Assembly: GCA_024426085.1 (NCBI GenBank) | Contig: CP087974.1 | Location: 4,072,001 to 4,136,000 of the forward strand | DNA: 64,000 nucleotides | Direction of reading: 5' to 3' | Source: Rhizobium sp. RCAM05350 | Lineage (GTDB): Bacteria; Pseudomonadota; Alphaproteobacteria; Rhizobiales; Rhizobiaceae | Shown here: positions 59,867-64,000 of the stretch, in pieces | Numbering within the stretch: position 1 is the stretch's first letter | Layout of the letters: every line of letters starts with the position of its first letter | Notes under the pieces: generated by a model | Database searches by the model: none | The model's input: the letters and a program-made list of their open reading frames with translations, nothing else | What the model was told of the DNA's origin: nothing | Made by a program: the position numbers and the translations under genes

Positions 59867-60539
59867 ATGGCGAACCAGGACGACAGCTTTATCCGCGAAG
59901 TCAACGAAGAATTGCGCTCCGAACAGGTGAAAGCCGTCTGGACGCGGTTTGGCAGCGTTTTTATCGGGATCGCCATTCTGATCGTAGTCGGTACGATCGG
60001 CAAGGTCGGCTACGAATACTGGCATGAGACTTCGGCCTCGCAGTCGGGCGACGAGTTCCTGGCAGCCCTGACGCTGTCGCGCGAAAACAAGACCGATGAA
60101 GCGCTGGCCGCTCTCGCAACGCTTGAGAAGGACGGCTACGGCGCCTATCCGGTTCTGGCAAAGATGCGGGCTGCAACCCTGCAGGCGCAGAAGGGCGACA
60201 CGTCGGGCGCCGTCAAGGTGTTCTCCGACATCTCCAAGGATGCCGCCCTGCCGCAGGCGATGCGCGATGCCGCCCGCATGCGTGCCGCCTATCTTCTGGT
60301 CGATACCGGTACCTATGAGCAGGTTTCGGCCGAGGCCGAGCAGCTTGCCGTTCCGGCCAACGGCATGCGGCATTCGGCCCTGCGAGGCTCTCGGCCTTGC
60401 AGCCTACAAGGCCGGCGATATGGCCAAGGCCAAGACCTGGTTCCAGCAGATCGCTGACGATGCCGAAACTCCGCGCAATCTGGCAAACCGCGCCCAGATG
60501 CTGCTCGATCTGATTACCGCCAGCGGAAAGGCGTCCTGA
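59867..60539 (+). CDS. Membrane-anchored TPR protein (YfgM-like)
   Basis: About 223 residues. A cytoplasmic N-terminus (MANQDDSFIREVNEELRSEQ) precedes one membrane helix (FGSVFIGIAILIVVGTIGKV), followed by a helical periplasmic domain with TPR-like repeats (FLAALTLSRENKTDEALAAL and LAAYKAGDMAKAKTWFQQIA). This matches the YfgM family, linked to Sec translocation and periplasmic chaperoning. A break near 60385 separates MRHSAL from EALGLAAYKAG. It lies 67 bp before der, the same order as yfgM-yfgL-der in many proteobacteria (yfgL missing here). Confidence 0.85.
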
Positions 60540-60606
60540 GCGGACGCCCAAGAAAACAACATTGGAGCATGACCGGTTGCGGATGCTCTGAGGACAGGAT
60601 TACTCG

Positions 60607-62005
60607 ATGAACTTCACCGTCGCCATCGTTGGGCGCCCCAATGTCGGAAAGTCGACGCTGTTCAACCGTCTGGTTGGCAAGAAGCTGGCGCTCGTCGACG
60701 ATACGCCGGGTGTGACCCGCGACCGCCGTCCAGGCGACGCCAAGCTCGTCGACCTGCGCTTCACCATCATCGATACGGCTGGTCTCGAGCAATCGGGGCC
60801 GGAGACGCTGCAGGGCCGCATGTGGCTGCAGACGGAAGCCGCCATCGAAGAGGCTGATCTGACGCTGTTTGTCGTCGATGCTAAATACGGCCTGACACCG
60901 GCCGACGAGACGCTCGGCAAAATGCTGCGCCGCCGCGGCAAGCCAGTGGTTCTGGTCGCTAACAAGTCGGAAGCCAAAGGTTCCGACGGCGGCTATTACG
61001 ATGCCTTCACGCTGGGGCTGGGCGAGCCTGTCGCTATCTCGGCCGAACATGGCCAGGGCATGATCGACCTGCGCGACGCCATCGTCGCAGCACTCGGCGA
61101 GGATCGTGCCTTTCCGCCCGAGATTGATGAGCCTGAGACCAATGTCGATCTGCGGGGCGAGGAAGACCTGGAAGACGACGATTACGAGCCTGAATATGAT
61201 GATACCAAGCCTTTACGCGTGGCGATCATCGGCCGTCCGAACGCCGGCAAGTCGACGCTGATCAACCGCTTCCTCGGCGAAGATCGCCTTTTGACAGGCC
61301 CCGAGGCAGGCATTACCCGCGACAGCATTTCGGTCGAATGGGACTGGCGCGGCCGCACCATCAAGATGTTCGACACCGCCGGTATGCGCAAGAAGGCGCG
61401 TGCAGGAAAAGCTCGAAAAGCTCTCCGTCGCCGACAGCCTGCGTTCGATCCGCTTTGCCGAATCCGTCGTCATCGTCTTCGATGCGACCATTCCGTTTGA
61501 AAAGCAGGACCTGCAGCTGGTCGATCTTGTCGCCCGCGAAGGTCGTGCTGCGATCCTCGCCTTCAACAAGTGGGATCTGGTCGAGGACACCCAGGCTCTA
61601 CTTGCCGATCTGCGCGAAAAGACCGAGCGCCTGCTGCCGCAGGTGCGCGGCATCCGCGCCGTGCCGATCTCCGGCCAGACCGGCTATGGCCTCGACAAGC
61701 TGATGCAGTCGATCATCGACACCGACAAGACCTGGAACCGCCGCATCTCCACCGCCAGGCTGAACAAGTGGCTGGAATCGCAGCAGATCCAGCATCCGCC
61801 GCCGGCCGTTTCCGGCCGCCGGCTGAAGCTGAAATACATGACGCAGGTCAAGGCCCGCCCGCCGGGCTTCATGATCTCCTGCACCCGGCCGGAATCCGTT
61901 CCGGAAAGCTATATCCGTTATCTGACCAACGGCCTTCGCGCCGATTTCGAAATGCCGGGCGTGCCGATCCGCATTCATTTGAGAGCGTCGGAAAACCCGT
62001 TCTGA
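60607..62005 (+). CDS. der: GTPase Der (EngA)
   Basis: About 466 residues; essential GTPase needed for 50S ribosome assembly. Two tandem G domains: [19 protein letters not shown] and NKSE in the first; [18 protein letters not shown] and NKWD in the second. An acidic linker ([15 protein letters not shown]) and a C-terminal KH-like domain ([20 protein letters not shown]) complete the family layout. A single break near 61400 within the second domain interrupts KARAGKA from [13 protein letters not shown]. Because Der is essential, this break is most probably a sequence error. Confidence 0.95.
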
Positions 62006-62049
62006 GAACCGCAGGAAGAAGCGGTAGGGCTTGGACCGAGCTATCGGCC

Positions 62050-62439
62050 CTACCAGGTGATGAAGGTCTGGCTGTAGGCGGCGATCTTGCTGTCACGGGT
62101 GACGAGGATCAGCGGCTCGGTGATGGCCTGTGCGATCAGCAGGCGATCAAAGGGGTCGGCATGCGGCGTCATGACTTTCTCAGTCGCTGCCGCATGTTCA
62201 GCGGTTATGTCGAGGATACGGCTTCCGGCGTCAGTGAAATGACGAATAGCGTCGTATCCGCTGAACGGTATGGCCTTGTCTCTGCCAACCATAAACTTGA
62301 TTGAGATTTCCCAGATGCTGGCCGTTGAAATATAGGTCTGATTGTCTGGATCCCTGAGGATGGCCTTGATTCTGGCAGACAGCATGTCAGGCGACGAGAT
62401 CGCCCATATTGCCACATGCGTGTCCAGAAGAAGGTTCAT
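62050..62439 (-). CDS. vapC: PIN-domain toxin VapC (module 3)
   Basis: Intact, 129 residues. PIN motifs: D6 in MNLLLDTHVAIWAISS, E in TASIWEISIKFMVGRDK, D in HADPFDRLLIAQAITEPL, and D near the end in LVTRDSKIAAYSQ. This is the COG3744 type of VapC. Its ATG overlaps the antitoxin stop (ATGA). The gene is convergent with der; an inverted repeat GGTAGGGC/GCCCTACC at 62023-62054 lies between but has no T run. Confidence 0.9.
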   Translation of the reverse strand: MNLLLDTHVAIWAISSPDMLSARIKAILRDPDNQTYISTASIWEISIKFMVGRDKAIPFSGYDAIRHFTDAGSRILDITAEHAAATEKVMTPHADPFDRLLIAQAITEPLILVTRDSKIAAYSQTFITW

Positions 62440-62687
62440 TCGTCCTTCAGCCCGAAAAGCTTGGCCACCTCTTCATCGAGGGAATTGAAATCTTCCAGCG
62501 ACATTGGTGGAAACTGGCCTTCCAGAAGACCCAATCGCATTCCCTTTTTCGCCTTGTGCCAGTGGCACCAGCCTTGCCGCCGGTTTGCCGTCGTGCTGAT
62601 GATGATCTCGTCTTCCGCGCCGCTTTCAACGGCACTGACAAGTTGAGAAAGCCGCGTCTTGGCTTCCAGCATGTTGACGGTCGTCAT
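62436..62687 (-). CDS. Phd/YefM-family antitoxin (module 3)
   Basis: 83 residues, open throughout. The start (MTTVNMLEAKTRLSQLVSAV) and end (LEDFNSLDEEVAKLFGLKDE) are typical. The middle (TTANRRQGWCHWHKAKK) does not fit the family, but in the next frame the same bases read DGKPAARLVPLAQGEKG, exactly what is expected. So there are probably one missing and one extra base about 50 bp apart (near 62605 and 62545) that cancel. It pairs with the PIN toxin just downstream. Confidence 0.82.
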   Translation of the reverse strand: MTTVNMLEAKTRLSQLVSAVESGAEDEIIISTTANRRQGWCHWHKAKKGMRLGLLEGQFPPMSLEDFNSLDEEVAKLFGLKDE

Positions 62688-62752
62688 CGCAAATCCCCTT
62701 GGCTAAGGTTGACCAAGGTTAGGACGTATTTCATGAAATTGCAATATTTGTA

Positions 62753-63673
62753 TTAGGCCGTCGCTGGCAGCTTATCTTTGGGGACAAGCGCGCCGTGATG
62801 CTGGATCACCGCCGCTGCCGCGGCCGCGGCAAACTGTGCCGCTGCGGTGGCGTCGCCATCGATAGCGTAGCGGGCAAGGAAGGCGCCGTTGAAGCTGTCG
62901 CCGGCGCTCGTCGTGTCGATGATCTTTTCGACCTTGGCCGAGGGCACGAACTGGAGCGGCGCGTCGCCGAAGCTGAGCGTCACGCCCTTTGGCCCATCCT
63001 TGACGACGATGTTTTCAACGCCCAGACCGCGATAGCGTGCGATGGTTGCCGCAATATTGGCATCACCGAAATGCGCGGCTTCATCGTCGAAACTCGGCAT
63101 GACGAGGCTGGATGCGCGGGCACCGGCCGAGATCGTTTCCAGCATATACTGCTTGTCGTCCCAGAGACGCGGCCGGATATTGGGGTCGAAGACAACGTGT
63201 TTGCCCGTGGCTTTGGCGCGGCGCAATTCAGAGAGCAGCGTTTCGACGGCTGACGGTACAAGAATGGCAAGCGTGATGCCGGAAAAGACGATGATATCCG
63301 AGGCTTCGATGGCGGTGCGCAGATGGGCAGCATCGTCGGCCAAAGTCTTGGCGGCCGAGACCGAGCGCCAGTAGGAAAAGCTGCGTTCGCCATCCTTCAA
63401 GTGGATCATGTAGAGCCCGGGTGAACGGCCCTCGACGCGGCGGATGGAACCGGTGCCGACACCGGTCTTTTCGATGAAGGCCAGCATCTCATCGGAAACC
63501 GTATCGGTGCCGACGGCGGTCAGGTAATCGACGGACCAGTCGTTGGGCAAGAAAATCCGGGCATAGTAGGCGGTGTTGAACGTGTCGCCGGCATAGCCCT
63601 TGCGCAGCAGATCACCCTCGGCCTGCATCAGTTCCACCATGCATTCGCCGATCGAAAGCATCCTGCCCGCCAT
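62753..63673 (-). CDS. kdgK: PfkB-family sugar kinase, probable 2-dehydro-3-deoxygluconokinase
   Basis: Intact, 306 residues. Ribokinase-fold kinase; the KDG kinase type has MLSIGECMVELMQAEGDLLR and GYAGDTFNTAYYARIFLPND near the N-terminus and the anion-hole motif TTSAGDSFNGAFLARY near the C-terminus. It would phosphorylate 2-keto-3-deoxygluconate to KDPG. GGGGAGAA lies before the ATG at 63673. It is divergent from a GH13 alpha-glucosidase gene at the window edge, not obviously in one operon with other sugar genes. Confidence 0.88.
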   Translation of the reverse strand: MAGRMLSIGECMVELMQAEGDLLRKGYAGDTFNTAYYARIFLPNDWSVDYLTAVGTDTVSDEMLAFIEKTGVGTGSIRRVEGRSPGLYMIHLKDGERSFSYWRSVSAAKTLADDAAHLRTAIEASDIIVFSGITLAILVPSAVETLLSELRRAKATGKHVVFDPNIRPRLWDDKQYMLETISAGARASSLVMPSFDDEAAHFGDANIAATIARYRGLGVENIVVKDGPKGVTLSFGDAPLQFVPSAKVEKIIDTTSAGDSFNGAFLARYAIDGDATAAAQFAAAAAAAVIQHHGALVPKDKLPATA

Positions 63674-63761
63674 GAAATTCTCCCCGCTTCTCACGTCTTT
63701 GCGAAAGCGGAGATACGGCTTACCGGCGCCGAAGGCAAGCGGATGCCGTCATCGCTGTGGT

Positions 63762-63944
63762 TCATAGGGAGTCCTGGTCAAGCTGACCTGCAGCCATGCC
63801 TTGAATCATCATTTTCGCGTCAGTGCCGGTCAATCGCCGCAAACGGCCGGGAAGGCCGTTTACTCGCTCCTGCAGCAACGATACATCTTTCAGCATATCC
63901 TTGTGATCGTGGAGCTTTTTGATGGCATCTCCCTTGAAGTCCAA
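63762..63944 (-). CDS. Small hypothetical protein, doubtful
   Basis: An uninterrupted 60-codon frame with mostly charged helical content (MDFKGDAIKKLHDHKDMLKD, then LLQERVNGLPGRLRRLTGTD). It resembles no family I recognise. It overlaps the start of the alpha-glucosidase gene by 23 bp on the opposite strand, which makes it less likely to be real. Amino-acid composition looks protein-like, so it is kept as a low-confidence candidate. Confidence 0.3.
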   Translation of the reverse strand: MDFKGDAIKKLHDHKDMLKDVSLLQERVNGLPGRLRRLTGTDAKMMIQGMAAGQLDQDSL

Positions 63945-64000
63945 TCCCGATTGGTGGCGCGGCGCGGTGATCTATCAGGTCTATCCACGCTCTTTCCAGG
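63922..64000 (+). CDS. aglA: Alpha-glucosidase (GH13) 5' end, cut by window edge
   Basis: Only the first 26 codons are present: ATG at 63922 preceded by GGAG seven bases upstream, then MASPLKSNPDWWRGAVIYQV and YPRSFQ. The WWRGAVIYQVYPRSF stretch is the well-known first strand of the GH13 oligo-1,6-/alpha-glucosidase group. In rhizobia this enzyme is AglA of the agl operon for trehalose, maltose and sucrose; the other agl genes are outside the window. Gene name is by family and context. Confidence 0.8.
   Translation, partial: MASPLKSNPDWWRGAVIYQVYPRSFQ

Noticed and set aside
1-64000. Interpreting the broken genes as true pseudogenes or programmed frameshifts
   Set aside because: Breaks occur in essential genes, lack slippery-site and pseudoknot context, and no other inactivation is seen.
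1-64000. tRNA, rRNA, CRISPR arrays, riboswitches, prophage or integrase
   Set aside because: No tRNA arm pattern, repeat-spacer periodicity, known riboswitch core or phage/integrase gene was recognised by eye; a covariance-model scan would be needed to exclude small RNAs.

Overview
This is a chromosomal stretch from a member of the Rhizobiaceae (Agrobacterium/Rhizobium group). The diagnostic evidence is a chvE-gguABC sugar operon with divergent gbpR, a XylFH/XylR locus, a lacEFGK-type lactose importer with a GH42 galactosidase, bacA, a rhizobial palindromic intergenic repeat and high-GC coding bias. No tRNA, rRNA, CRISPR array, IS element or prophage was seen.

The sequence carries many single-base insertions and deletions. 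About 40 of roughly 68 genes, including the essential GTPase gene der, continue in another frame after one base is added or removed, with full family conservation on both sides. I read these as sequencing or assembly errors, not decay. Such genes are given as single CDS features across the breaks, with approximate break points.

Layout. 0-3 kb: xylose importer (xylF, xylH) and ROK repressor xylR. 3-5 kb: iolG with an upstream IolR-type site, plus small membrane and J-domain-like proteins. 5-15 kb: gbpR, chvE, gguA, gguB, gguC, then an alpha-ketoglutaric semialdehyde dehydrogenase and a sugar-acid dehydratase; together these couple pentose uptake to non-phosphorylative oxidation to 2-oxoglutarate. 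15-19 kb: a Phd/VapC module with a perfect 43-bp palindrome, then a transglutaminase / alpha-E / ATP-grasp operon. 19-28 kb: EamA exporter, rhlE helicase, DNA-alkylation repair, host-attachment protein, MttB-family methyltransferase, mnmD beside a separate FAD oxidoreductase, PRC-barrel protein.

28-51 kb is a purine-degradation region: puuE, uraD, allA, uraH, then guaD, puuD and xdhC-xdhB-xdhA. The steps run guanine to xanthine, urate, 5-hydroxyisourate, OHCU, allantoin, allantoate and ureidoglycolate to glyoxylate. A complete lac-type operon (AraC regulator, lacE, lacF, lacG, lacK, GH42) and an lldD-like gene sit inside it.

51-64 kb: glpK, a second antitoxin/PIN-toxin pair, LLM flavin oxidoreductase, methionine aminopeptidase, MFS transporter, bacA, polysaccharide deacetylase, NnrU, a membrane-anchored TPR protein, der, a third PIN module, a KDG-type kinase, and the first codons of a GH13 alpha-glucosidase at the window edge.

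No wholly new system is evident. The items most worth follow-up are the ribosome-site-embedding palindrome of the first toxin module, the ATP-grasp/alpha-E/transglutaminase operon, the split MnmC arrangement, and the GguC assignment in pentose oxidation.
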